Shown here in pieces: positions 1 through 5,795 of a stretch of DNA of 10,915 bases. Under the pieces are notes generated by a model. That model was not told the origin of the DNA. It worked only from the letters and a program-made list of their open reading frames with translations, and searched no databases. The DNA is taken from the NCBI GenBank assembly GCA_016292335.1, contig JAECRX010000022.1:1-10915 (forward strand), read 5' to 3'. The first letter of the stretch is position 1. Every line of letters begins with the position of its first letter. This DNA is from Candidatus Sifarchaeum subterraneum. GTDB lineage: Archaea; Asgardarchaeota; Sifarchaeia; Sifarchaeales; Sifarchaeaceae. The position numbers were made by a program, and so were the translations under genes.

Positions 1-154
1 AGTTGAAATCAAAATTATTGCGCCTCCTGAGAGAAGGTACTCCGTTTGGATTGGTGGGAGCATCTTAGCCAGCCTTAAAACATTCCAAAAAATGTGGATT
101 TCCAAGAAAGAATATGCTGAACAGGGTCTATCTGTGATACACAGATGCTTCTAA
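1..154 (+). CDS. Actin (Asgard/eukaryote-like), C-terminal 50 residues, 5' truncated by window
   Basis: The reading frame starting at base 2 runs to a TAA at 152-154. It gives the C-terminus of an actin-fold ATPase that polymerises into cytoplasmic filaments. The peptide contains IIAPPERRYSVWIGGSILAS followed by TFQ-MWISK-EY and ends HRCF. From memory, roughly 39 of 49 aligned residues match eukaryotic cytoplasmic actin from about residue 329 onward, with one residue missing just before the final Cys-Phe. This is far closer than MreB, crenactin or ParM would be, and in archaea it is typical of Asgard lineages. The visible part is the end of subdomain 3 and the C-terminal helices of subdomain 1. 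The nucleotide-binding loops and catalytic Gln lie upstream of the window, so activity cannot be judged. A small ORF starts one base after the stop, and a poly-T terminator follows about 220 bases later. Confidence 0.96.
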   Translation, partial: VEIKIIAPPERRYSVWIGGSILASLKTFQKMWISKKEYAEQGLSVIHRCF

Positions 155-155
155 G

Positions 156-314
156 ATGGGGAAGCACGACTTTTCAGAAGAAGAAACCAAAACAATACCT
201 AAGGACCTAAAAAAGGAACTTCTAAAGAAAACAACGAAACCTGAAGACGTTGAAGACCTACTAGAAGAGCATCTAAAAAAGAAGAAAGAAAAAATTGAAA
301 AAGGCGAAATCTAA
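156..314 (+). CDS. Small charged protein (52 aa) directly downstream of actin, function unknown
   Basis: ATG at 156 is one base past the actin stop, and the frame runs to TAA at 312-314. The frame is closed by a TGA at 135-137, so this ATG is the only sensible start. There is no clear ribosome binding site, so translation by coupling to actin is likely. The peptide begins MGKHDFSEEE, has KDLKKELLKKT in the middle and a C-terminal half of mostly Glu, Asp, Lys and Leu (EDVEDLLEEHLKKKKEK) that looks like amphipathic helix. There is no cysteine, signal peptide or membrane segment. I do not recognise a family. An actin-binding or filament-modulating role is only a guess from position. I looked for a WH2-type motif and did not find a convincing one. 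A poly-T run begins 63 bases after its stop, consistent with it being the last gene of the actin transcript. Confidence 0.6.
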   Translation: MGKHDFSEEETKTIPKDLKKELLKKTTKPEDVEDLLEEHLKKKKEKIEKGEI

Positions 315-377
315 GGGTAATTCACTAAACCATTAACCACTGGGGTGCTGGAATAAAACATCTTTCCAAACACATTG

Positions 378-391
378 TTTTTTTTTGTTTT
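378..391 (+). terminator. Poly-T terminator of the actin transcript
   Basis: Nine T, one G and four T lie about 65 bases downstream of the small ORF after actin. Archaeal RNA polymerase terminates on T-rich tracts without needing a hairpin. It separates the actin operon from lysJ. Confidence 0.6.
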
Positions 392-435
392 AAAAATTAA
401 AAACCTACTTTTCTGAAGAATTGTAAAACCGACGG

Positions 436-491
436 AGCTTACGGACAATGTAAGCTTCATCATTACCTGTATGATCCTCAAATACAGGTAA
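436..491. repeat. Two consecutive perfect inverted repeats (hairpins)
   Basis: The first hairpin has arms AGCTTAC (436-442) and GTAAGCT (450-456) around a 7-base loop. The second has arms TTACCTGTAT (463-472) and ATACAGGTAA (482-491) around a 9-base loop. Both are perfect and only six bases apart. They lie past the poly-T terminator and over 200 bases before lysJ. They could be a structured RNA, a protein-binding site or the remnant of a small mobile element. The strand is not determinable. Confidence 0.55.
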
Positions 492-693
492 ACTCTCCCC
501 CCTCTTGAATTCAAATCTTCATGTATCGATCCATGCTGCAATTGTAGAATTAACCCACGCCGCAATTATGTTAAAGTTCATCCCACTTGTTTTCGTCTTC
601 AGAAAAGAAAAGAGTTGATTTTTGAGTTGATTTGCCCTGATCTTGCAACTTTTATCATGGACTAAGGCTGTTTCAATTTTATCTTAAGGTTTA

Positions 694-710
694 TTTTTTA
701 AATTAAATAG
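694..710 (+). promoter_or_regulatory. Probable TATA region for lysJ
   Basis: The tract TTTTTTAAATTAAATAG ends 67 bases before the lysJ start. It would place transcription start near 722-732 and leave a leader of about 50 bases. The sequence GGATGACCAAAAGG (712-725) falls between this box and the predicted start, a usual place for a repressor site; it recurs at 4288-4301. This is weakly supported because the whole region is A/T-rich. Confidence 0.35.
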
Positions 711-777
711 AGGATGACCAAAAGGGATTAAAATAACTCCGAAGAAGCGAAATTTCAAGAATTCAGGTTGTGTTGTT

Positions 778-1968
778 ATGGATTTAATGCGTATTGAAGA
801 TGAGTATAGTGCCAATGTTTACACAAAAAGACCTGCATTAATTGTTAAAGGCAAAGGAGTTATCCTTTGGGATATAAATGGCAAAGAATATATCGATTGT
901 ATCGGAGGTCATGGTGTCTGTAATTTAGGACATCCTGGTCATCCCAAAGTCATTGAAGCGATTAAAAATCAACTTGACAAACTTGTAACTTGCCCTGGAA
1001 CTTTGTATAATGATACTAGAGCGAATTTCTTCAAGAAACTTGCCAGTATTACTCCTGGCAATTTAAATAAGATTTTTTTAAGTAACAGTGGTGCAGAAGC
1101 AGTAGAATGTGCGATCAAATTGGCAAGAAAATATACTGGCAAAAAAGAAATTATTGCTTGCAAAAGAGGCTTCCATGGAAGGACTTTTGGATCACTTTCA
1201 GCCACATGGAATCCAAAATATAGAAATCCCTTCCTTCCTTTGGTCCCTGGCTTCAAACATGTTGTTTTTGGTAACGCGAACGAATTTGAAAAAACAATCA
1301 ATAAAAACACAGCTGCTATGATTGTTGAACCAATACAAGGCGAAGGAGGTATACATCTTCCACCCGATGGTTATCTCCAAGAATTAAGAGACATTTGTTC
1401 TGAAAATAATGTTTTATTGATTTTCGATGAAATTCAAACTGGATTTGGTCGAACTGGGAAAATATGGGCATGTGAACACTGGAACGTAATTCCCGACATA
1501 ATATGCATGTCAAAATCGATAGCTGGTGGAATCCCAATGGGTGCCACGGCTTCAACACCAGAGATAATGGGGTCATTTAAATCAGGACAACACGGAACTA
1601 CTTTTGGTGGAAATCCTCTCGCTTGTGCAGCAGGAATTTCTGTAATAAATACGATAAAAGAAGAAAATATTCTCGATAGAGTTCAAGAGAATGGAGAATA
1701 TTTCAGAAAGAAACTAAAAGAGATTGGTCACAAATACAGAATTGTGAGAGAAATCAGGGGAATTGGATTAATGATAGCGATGGAAATGCGATTTGAAAGT
1801 ACTGAAATAATACAAGCTGCTGTTAAAAAAGGACTCTTACTCTTACCCGCTGGTCGTAATGTAATTCGATTTCTACCGCCCTTAGTAATAGAAAAGGATC
1901 AAATTGATAAAGTTGTGCTGATCATGGATGAGCTACTTGAAGAGCATGAAAAAAAGTGGATTAAATAA
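778..1968 (+). CDS. lysJ: [LysW]-aminoadipate semialdehyde / [LysW]-glutamate semialdehyde aminotransferase (LysJ)
   Basis: This is a class III PLP aminotransferase of 396 residues, full length. It transfers an amino group from glutamate to the semialdehyde carried on LysW, giving LysW-lysine or, in a bifunctional enzyme, LysW-ornithine. Visible motifs are NSGAEA (103-108), the PLP ring-stacking region GFHGRT (131-136), the PLP-pyridine Asp217 in FDEIQTGFGRTG, Schiff-base Lys246 in MSKSIAGG, HGTTFGGNP (272-280) and carboxylate-binding Arg364 in VIRFLPPLVIEK. That last segment and GGHGVCNLGH near the N-terminus resemble Thermus LysJ. ArgD or a GABA-type aminotransferase are the alternatives, but adjacency to lysK favours LysJ. 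ATG 778 is used; ATG 787 is equally possible because neither has a clear ribosome binding site. lysK follows 34 bases later, so the two are probably one operon. Confidence 0.88.
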   Translation: MDLMRIEDEYSANVYTKRPALIVKGKGVILWDINGKEYIDCIGGHGVCNLGHPGHPKVIEAIKNQLDKLVTCPGTLYNDTRANFFKKLASITPGNLNKIFLSNSGAEAVECAIKLARKYTGKKEIIACKRGFHGRTFGSLSATWNPKYRNPFLPLVPGFKHVVFGNANEFEKTINKNTAAMIVEPIQGEGGIHLPPDGYLQELRDICSENNVLLIFDEIQTGFGRTGKIWACEHWNVIPDIICMSKSIAGGIPMGATASTPEIMGSFKSGQHGTTFGGNPLACAAGISVINTIKEENILDRVQENGEYFRKKLKEIGHKYRIVREIRGIGLMIAMEMRFESTEIIQAAVKKGLLLLPAGRNVIRFLPPLVIEKDQIDKVVLIMDELLEEHEKKWIK

Positions 1969-2002
1969 TTGTAACAAAACATAATTTTGGAGACATAAAA
2001 AG

Positions 2003-3109
2003 GTGGATGTAGACCTGATTTCTTTTTTTAAAAAGATCTTAGAAATTCCAAGCCCCACTTCACAAGAATTTAAACTTGCTGAATTTTTGATTGATGATTT
2101 GAAAAGAAGAGGCTTTAATTCCTATATGGATGAAATAGGTAACGTGATTGGGGAAATTGGAGGTGGAAAAGCCCCCAATGTTGTTTTAATGTCACATATA
2201 GATACAGTCCCAGGATTTATTGAAGTTGAAGAAAAGGAGGGGAAGATTTATGGAAGAGGAAGTGTTGATGCGAAAGCTTCTGTGGCATGTTTCATTGAGG
2301 CGGCAACAAGATTTTCTAAATTTAGAAACAATTTTCCAGGAAAAATAACTCTCATTTTTGTTGTAGACGAAGAGGGAGGGGCAAAAGGAACTCGTTTTAT
2401 ACTTGAAAATACTGACTTATTAAAAAGGGCTGATTACATCATTTATGGAGAACCGAGTGGGACTAGAAAAATAACGGTTGGATATAAAGGGCGGCTTTTA
2501 CTTGAAATAGAATGCCAAACAACCGAATATGGACACGCTGGATCGTGTTGGAGATACGAAAATTCAATTGAAAAAGGTTATGAGTTGTGGAAAGCAATAA
2601 AAGAGACTTTAATGGCTCATCAAGGAAAAACACCTTTTCAATCTGTTTCTGCCTGCCTCACAATGATAGATGGCGGAGAAATAGAAAACACTACACCAGA
2701 AAAGTGTAGACTTACAATAGACTGTCGTTTTCCTCCGAAATTTAGATGTAGTGATATTCTTAAGATGGTTTTTGACAATGTCTCAAAATTTAGAGAAGAA
2801 AATGAAGGACTCATTGTTCGTGTTACCGTTAAAGATGAGATAGAGGGATTTCAAACTCTAAGATCAGAATTATCCCGAAACTTACTTTTATCGATTTTTG
2901 AAATAACAAACGAGCATGGAAAATTGATTAGAAAGACGGGAACATCTGACATGAACTTAATTGGAAATATGATTGACACACCAATAGTCACGTATGGTCC
3001 TGGGGATTCAAGATTTGACCATTCACCAAATGAACATATCTATATCGATGAATTCCTAGATGGAATAAAGATAGCAGAGCGATTATTGGAAAAGTTAATT
3101 CAAGGATAA
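2003..3109 (+). CDS. lysK: [LysW]-lysine / [LysW]-ornithine hydrolase (LysK), M20 metallopeptidase
   Basis: The 368-residue M20-family zinc hydrolase cleaves lysine (or ornithine) from the gamma-glutamyl end of the carrier protein LysW, the last step of the pathway. All metal-site positions are visible: His65 and Asp67 in SHIDTVPG, bridging Asp89 in GRGSVDAK, catalytic Glu123 and metal-binding Glu124 in VVDEEGG, Glu150 in YGEPSG and His340 in RFDHSPNEH. The dimerisation (lid) domain lies roughly at 160-275. The GTG start at 2003 has GGAG (1989-1992) ten bases upstream, and the length suits the family. It is probably co-transcribed with lysJ. LysW, LysX, LysY and LysZ are absent from this window, so they must lie elsewhere. 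ArgE/DapE-type deacylases are the alternative, less likely next to lysJ. Confidence 0.87.
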   Translation: MDVDLISFFKKILEIPSPTSQEFKLAEFLIDDLKRRGFNSYMDEIGNVIGEIGGGKAPNVVLMSHIDTVPGFIEVEEKEGKIYGRGSVDAKASVACFIEAATRFSKFRNNFPGKITLIFVVDEEGGAKGTRFILENTDLLKRADYIIYGEPSGTRKITVGYKGRLLLEIECQTTEYGHAGSCWRYENSIEKGYELWKAIKETLMAHQGKTPFQSVSACLTMIDGGEIENTTPEKCRLTIDCRFPPKFRCSDILKMVFDNVSKFREENEGLIVRVTVKDEIEGFQTLRSELSRNLLLSIFEITNEHGKLIRKTGTSDMNLIGNMIDTPIVTYGPGDSRFDHSPNEHIYIDEFLDGIKIAERLLEKLIQG

Positions 3110-3359
3110 TTTCTAGAAATCCTTCGGAAGTATATTTTTATAAGCCAAAAGAACTTGGAAGAGAAGAATACCTCCTTCTTTAATCTTCCATGAAAGAAAG
3201 GATGAAAAAGGAGGAAAGAAGTGGAGAGCCTCCTGAACATAGATTCAAGGGGAAATTTATATCCTCGGAGATGTCATTTGGTCCTATGGTGGGGACAAAA
3301 ATACGCCATATTTTTCGTGGATAGCATTAGATGTATTGAGAGATTATGATCTTTGAGTT
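3110..3359. other. Convergent intergenic region between lysK and the Lrp-type regulator
   Basis: An imperfect hairpin lies at 3157-3189: GGAAGA pairs with TCTTCC and AAGAA with TTCTT around a small loop. A short open frame (3190-3324, 44 codons beginning ATG AAA GAA AGG) follows directly but has no ribosome binding site. Only short T-runs are present, so termination signals are weak. I do not call a gene here. Confidence 0.45.
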
Positions 3360-3833
3360 TTATTCACTAATAGTTTCGAGGATCACATGTGCACTTGTGT
3401 TGATTACACCTTCTACTGACGAGACATCTTTTAAAAAGTTATCCAGTTTTGCTCTACCAACCTGAGCGATGAGATCAACTTCACCGGTTACTCGGAAAAG
3501 CTTTTGGGGCGAAAGTGTTTTGATAATAGAGTATGCCTTTTCTCTGTGCTGAGGTGCGATTTTTATAAAAACAAAAGCTTCCGCACCAGTTTCACCTAGA
3601 GCTTCTAATGCCTTGTCTGTGAGATCTATGAATCCTCTTCCTGTTCGAATAAAATCTATATCTCTGAGTTTCCGAAGATGATTTGAGAGTGCCTGTCGTG
3701 TTATTCCAAGTTCATTAGCTAGGCCGTTCTGAGTTCTATATACGGAATGAACTTTAATCCTTTTCCCAGAATTGTAAAGTTTTTTGAGGATGTAGAGTTG
3801 CCTTTCTGTGATTTTTATTACATCTTCGGACAT
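3360..3833 (-). CDS. Lrp/AsnC-type transcription regulator (HTH + RAM ligand-binding domain)
   Basis: A cytoplasmic DNA-binding regulator of 157 residues. Residues about 8-65 form a helix-turn-helix with recognition helix ITRQALSNHLRKLR. Residues 67-80 look like a wing or linker. Residues about 85-155 match the RAM/AsnC ligand-binding fold, with the typical VTGEVDLIAQV (115-125) and a C-terminal GVINTSAHVILE strand. Such proteins form dimers or octamers and often bind amino acids. The HTH with its inserted segment (about 22-36) is longer than in classic Lrp, so a MarR-like HTH joined to RAM is possible. I chose ATG 3833, not the upstream GTG 3860: GGAAG (3843-3847) lies at a good distance before ATG, and a TATA-like box at 3869-3876 would start transcription downstream of the GTG. 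It sits tail to tail with lysK; regulating lysJK, as LysM does in Sulfolobus, is inference. Confidence 0.85.
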   Translation of the reverse strand: MSEDVIKITERQLYILKKLYNSGKRIKVHSVYRTQNGLANELGITRQALSNHLRKLRDIDFIRTGRGFIDLTDKALEALGETGAEAFVFIKIAPQHREKAYSIIKTLSPQKLFRVTGEVDLIAQVGRAKLDNFLKDVSSVEGVINTSAHVILETISE

Positions 3834-3860
3834 TTTTTTAAACTTCCTTTCTTTTTGCAC

Positions 3861-3882
3861 AGAGATTGTTTAAGTATAGAAA
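3861..3882. repeat. 22-bp imperfect direct repeat, copy 1
   Basis: This matches 3943-3964 at 19 of 22 positions, with core TTGTTTAAGTA identical, and overlaps the promoter of the Lrp-type regulator. Confidence 0.6.
3869..3876 (-). promoter_or_regulatory. Probable TATA box of the Lrp-type regulator, inside a repeated operator-like element
   Basis: On the minus strand this reads TACTTAAA within CTATACTTAAACAATC. It lies about 26 bases before a predicted start near 3846, giving a leader of about 13 bases that still includes the GGAAG binding site. The box is embedded in one copy of a 22-bp direct repeat, so self-repression by occluding TBP is plausible. Confidence 0.4.
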
Positions 3883-3942
3883 CGCTTTGTTTACTGTCTA
3901 ACATATATTTTTTTAAAAAAGCTTTCTATATGTAAAAAAAAG

Positions 3943-3964
3943 AGAGCTTGTTTAAGTAGGGAAA
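3943..3964. repeat. 22-bp imperfect direct repeat, copy 2 / possible promoter of the downstream RNA
   Basis: This is the second copy, 82 bp from the first. Its TTTAAGTA (3951-3958) could act as a plus-strand TATA box with transcription starting near 3980, just before the structured RNA region. Confidence 0.5.
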
Positions 3965-3979
3965 AGAGAAACCTCTTAA

Positions 3980-4360
3980 GGAGCTTAGTATTGGTTCGAT
4001 CACTCGCCAAAGTTACATGAAGGGAGGGGGAGTACGTTGGCTGAAGCTCGTGTCGCGAGGAACATGCATAGGATAAACATGCGGTATACGGCAGAGTTTT
4101 TAAGGATGAGAGTTTCTTCCTCACATGGCATTTTCCCCGCGGTGATCCTAGCCTGACCAAAAAACTGAGGGGCAACCCTGATATAAAGGAGAGGCCAAAC
4201 GTGCTTCGCGCTTTACATTAAGGGGCTTCTAGCCCATATACCAGTTCGTGGGTATTCTACACGTTATTCACCGCGAGATTCATACCCGGATGACCAAAAG
4301 GAGTTATCACAGGATATATCCACGCGATTCTTTCAAAAGTAGATGAACTGCGTCTACAAT
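3980..4360 (+). ncRNA. Structured non-coding RNA, possibly archaeal RNase P RNA
   Basis: Many local hairpins are visible: CTCG/CGAG (about 4047-4059), GGG-GCAA-CCC with a GNRA-type loop (about 4169-4178), a stem around GTGCTTCGCGC (4201-4211), GGGCT/AGCCC (about 4222-4234), ATACC/GGTAT and a final GTAGATG/CGTCTAC (about 4339-4357). Ends can pair over a long distance: TGAAGGG (4018-4024) with TCTTTCA, and TCGCGAGGA (about 4053-4061) with TCCACGCGA. Sequence islands appear in the same order as the conserved regions of RNase P RNA: GAGGAA (CR-I-like), GGAGAGGCCAAA (CR-IV-like) and GATGA followed some 15 bases later by ACAGGA (CR-V-like). The full canonical CR-I and ACAGAA strings are not present, and I could not draw a convincing P4 helix. 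The RNA nature is fairly likely; the RNase P identity is a hypothesis. Ends are approximate. Confidence 0.5.
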
Positions 4361-4493
4361 AAAAATTATTAAAGGAGGATCGAAAAAACAAACCGAAACT
4401 GTTTTATTTTCAAGTAACAATAATGTTTCTACAAACAGCGAGCGGAAGGACATATCGACTTATCGGTGTGACAGATGCGTCCCTCATCACAAT

Positions 4494-4503
4494 CTTTTTA
4501 AAC
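4494..4503 (+). promoter_or_regulatory. TATA-like box before the K-loop RNA candidate
   Basis: CTTTTTAAAC would direct initiation near 4525, which is just where the second structured block (TTGGGATGG...) begins. Confidence 0.4.
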
Positions 4504-4524
4504 GTTCACTTACTATGTTTCTTG

Positions 4525-4630
4525 GGATGGTATTCCCTACTGCGAAAACCTCGGGGCGTGAAGCCTGTCTGAATTGTCTGGCGGTGATGCAGGAAGCTTG
4601 TTTGCTTGTCAATAAGTGGTTTACAAAGCC
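4525..4630 (+). ncRNA. Candidate H/ACA-type guide RNA with L7Ae K-loop
   Basis: CCTG (4564-4567) pairs with CAGG (4590-4593). Directly inside come CTGA (4569-4572) and GTGATG (4584-4589). These can form the C-G, U-U and tandem G-A pairs of a K-loop, the L7Ae-binding motif of archaeal H/ACA and C'/D' RNAs. Below it AAGC pairs with GCTT (4596-4599). A lower stem AAACC (4546-4550) with GGTTT (4618-4622) is followed at once by ACA (4623-4625). The internal loop between the stems has TCGGG on the 5' side and TTGTCAATAAGT on the 3' side, the layout of a pseudouridylation pocket. The distance from pocket to ACA is about 17 bases, slightly long for the usual 14-16, and the upper stem has bulges. An additional hairpin (GGGA/TCCC) lies at about 4525-4537. 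Confidence 0.42.
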
Positions 4631-4771
4631 TAGATATCTCTAAACTATACGAAGCCTTTTATGCTAAATATTTTTTTCAATGCCTAATATTTATTTAGTT
4701 TATGGAATTATTTGCTGTGACATTTCATCATTAAACAAGTAAGAGACAGATATCTATTAAAATCGTTTCAC

Positions 4772-4779
4772 TATAAATA
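4772..4779 (+). promoter_or_regulatory. TATA box of alba
   Basis: TATAAATA lies 81 bases before the alba start, predicting transcription start near 4802 and a leader of about 50 bases ending in the GGGAGGT binding site. Confidence 0.5.
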
Positions 4780-4852
4780 TTCGCATTAAAGAACTCATCT
4801 TAAACCAATATTCATAAGTACTGAAGCCTATTAAACCCGGGAGGTACAGAAA

Positions 4853-5134
4853 TTGTCCAGAATTCGTGACAAAAACACAGTCTACATAGGCAACAAACCT
4901 GTGATGAATTACGTACTAGCCTGCATTACCTTATTTCATAGCGGAGTAGATGAAGTTTCAATTAAAGCAAGAGGTAGAGCTGTATCTAGAGCTGTTGATG
5001 TAGCTGAAATCACTAGGAACAGGTTCGTGCCAAATGCCACTATTAAGGATATAAAAATTGGGACTGAACAGATAACAACCCATGATGGAGCAATTATAAG
5101 CATATCGACGATAGATATTATCCTAGGCAAATGA
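4853..5134 (+). CDS. albA: Alba, DNA/RNA-binding chromatin protein
   Basis: A 93-residue protein of the Alba (Sso10b) family, a small dimeric protein that coats archaeal DNA and also binds RNA. It covers the whole domain: VYIGNKPVMNYVLACITL near the N-terminus, the central KARGRAVSRAVDVAEITRNR and the C-terminal beta-hairpin ending STIDIILGK. The start is TTG 4853, supported by GGGAGGT (4839-4845) seven bases upstream. The Sulfolobus acetylation site is the first Lys of GKKP; here the motif is GNKP, so that Lys is replaced by Asn14 and only the second Lys (Lys15) remains. A T7 run 13 bases after the stop probably ends much of the transcript. The next gene starts only 47 bases on, so read-through is possible. 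Confidence 0.95.
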   Translation: MSRIRDKNTVYIGNKPVMNYVLACITLFHSGVDEVSIKARGRAVSRAVDVAEITRNRFVPNATIKDIKIGTEQITTHDGAIISISTIDIILGK

Positions 5135-5147
5135 AAAGAAATTAATC

Positions 5148-5154
5148 TTTTTTT
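5148..5154 (+). terminator. Poly-T terminator after alba
   Basis: Seven T residues lie 13 bases past the alba stop and before the NusA-like gene. The tract is short enough to allow partial read-through. Confidence 0.4.
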
Positions 5155-5181
5155 CACATTTGATAACTGCGGAGGAAAATT

Positions 5182-5691
5182 ATGGTAAAAACACCATTCT
5201 GCAATTTTTGCTTGCAGACAGGAATGCTTTGTTCGCTTTGCCAGTCCAAAATAGAGCGAGGAGAGCTATCGAAGCTTGATGAAAAAACAGCTAAGGATCT
5301 ACTCGAACTTGAAAATGAGTATCCAAGTCTTAAAGACATTGAATTTATAAAGGGAGTCGAGGTTGGTCCTCTTATCGTCATTTTAGTAGGGATTGGTGAT
5401 TTACCGAAATTGATCGGTGGAAAAGGGAAGATAGTGCGAGCGCTGGGTAAAAAACTGGGAAAAAAAGTACGTGTAGCAGAGGCGACCTCTCAAACAAAAA
5501 AGCTAATTGAGGATCTACTTACTCCTGCAACAGTACTTGGGGTAAATACCATTTTCTTACCTGATGGTGAAATGGTTAAAAAGGTAAGAATTCGAAAACT
5601 AGATTCAGAAAAACTGCCAGCTGGTGTCGAACTACTGGAAAAAACCATATGGGAATTAACCAAAGAAAGGATAAAATTCGTGTTCGAGTAG
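5182..5691 (+). CDS. NusA-like RNA-binding protein with N-terminal zinc finger and KH domain
   Basis: The 169-residue protein belongs to the archaeal NusA-related KH family, RNA-binding proteins thought to act in transcription elongation or RNA handling. The N-terminus has a four-cysteine zinc finger (Cys7, Cys10, Cys17, Cys20 in CNFC...CSLC). A helical linker (about 25-50) follows, then a KH fold with its GxxG loop as IGGKG (78-82) followed by KIVRALGKKLGKKVRV. A second, KH-like C-terminal half holds the family's PATVLGVNTIFLPDGE (115-130) and the closing ERIKFVFE. The length is usual for this family; the bacterial S1 domain is absent. ATG 5182 has GGAGG (5171-5175) upstream at good spacing. 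In several archaea I recall this gene lies near aspS, as here. The exact biochemical role is not established. Confidence 0.85.
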   Translation: MVKTPFCNFCLQTGMLCSLCQSKIERGELSKLDEKTAKDLLELENEYPSLKDIEFIKGVEVGPLIVILVGIGDLPKLIGGKGKIVRALGKKLGKKVRVAEATSQTKKLIEDLLTPATVLGVNTIFLPDGEMVKKVRIRKLDSEKLPAGVELLEKTIWELTKERIKFVFE

Positions 5692-5726
5692 AATTCATCC
5701 AGTTGTCCTTATAAACTCCAATTATA

Positions 5727-5734
5727 TTTTTTTT
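5727..5734 (+). terminator. Poly-T terminator after the NusA-like gene
   Basis: Eight T residues lie 36 bases past the stop. A TATA-like TTATAAAC (5709-5716) just upstream could be the aspS promoter, overlapping this terminator and giving a start near 5740. Confidence 0.4.
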
Positions 5735-5795
5735 AATCTAACATTCAGCTTCATTTCTTGTATGAGTTTTCCAAGACGAACTGAGTGGACATAGA

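Larger units (their letters stand above)
315..777. other. Intergenic region between actin operon and lysJ
   Basis: This stretch has no credible gene. The minus-strand open frame across 311-565 has no ribosome binding site and a low-complexity sequence. It holds the poly-T terminator (378-391), two back-to-back hairpins (436-491), a C-rich tract just after them (about 494-501) and the probable lysJ promoter near 694-710. I see no tRNA and no insertion sequence ends. Confidence 0.7.
3861..4852. other. About 1 kb without protein genes: RNA-gene-like region
   Basis: No reading frame here has a ribosome binding site and plausible composition. The minus-strand frame 3891-4175 crosses the hairpins and is a shadow. 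From about 4015 to 4360 the sequence is richer in G and C than the flanks and dense in short hairpins. A second, shorter structured block spans 4525-4630. The remaining parts (about 4361-4490 and 4640-4770) are A/T-rich spacer in which I see nothing definite, apart from a GGAGGAT at 4375-4381 with no start codon after it. Confidence 0.7.

Noticed and set aside
311..565. Minus-strand 84-codon open frame
   Set aside because: It has no ribosome binding site, low-complexity composition and crosses the two hairpins and the poly-T terminator; it looks like chance.
3190..3324. 44-codon plus-strand ORF starting ATG AAA GAA AGG after lysK
   Set aside because: There is no ribosome binding site (the upstream sequence is CCTCC-rich, the opposite of one) and no recognisable motif. 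Mentioned as intergenic content only.
3985..4010. GGTTCGATC resembling a tRNA T-loop
   Set aside because: The bases around it do not form a five-pair T stem (the position opposite the last G is A), and no acceptor or anticodon stem is found.
4029..4062. Short resemblances to 16S rRNA (GGGGGAGTACG, AGCTCGTGTCG)
   Set aside because: These motifs lie far apart in real 16S rRNA and the intervening sequence does not match; chance similarity in a structured RNA.
3891..4175. Minus-strand 94-codon open frame over the structured RNA region
   Set aside because: It overlaps dense RNA hairpins, has no start signal and has protein-unlike composition; a shadow.
3980..4360. SRP (7S) RNA as identity of the structured RNA
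   Set aside because: I could not find the GGAA...GGAGCAG-type helix 8 signature or a 5' TGTAAC element on the plus strand.
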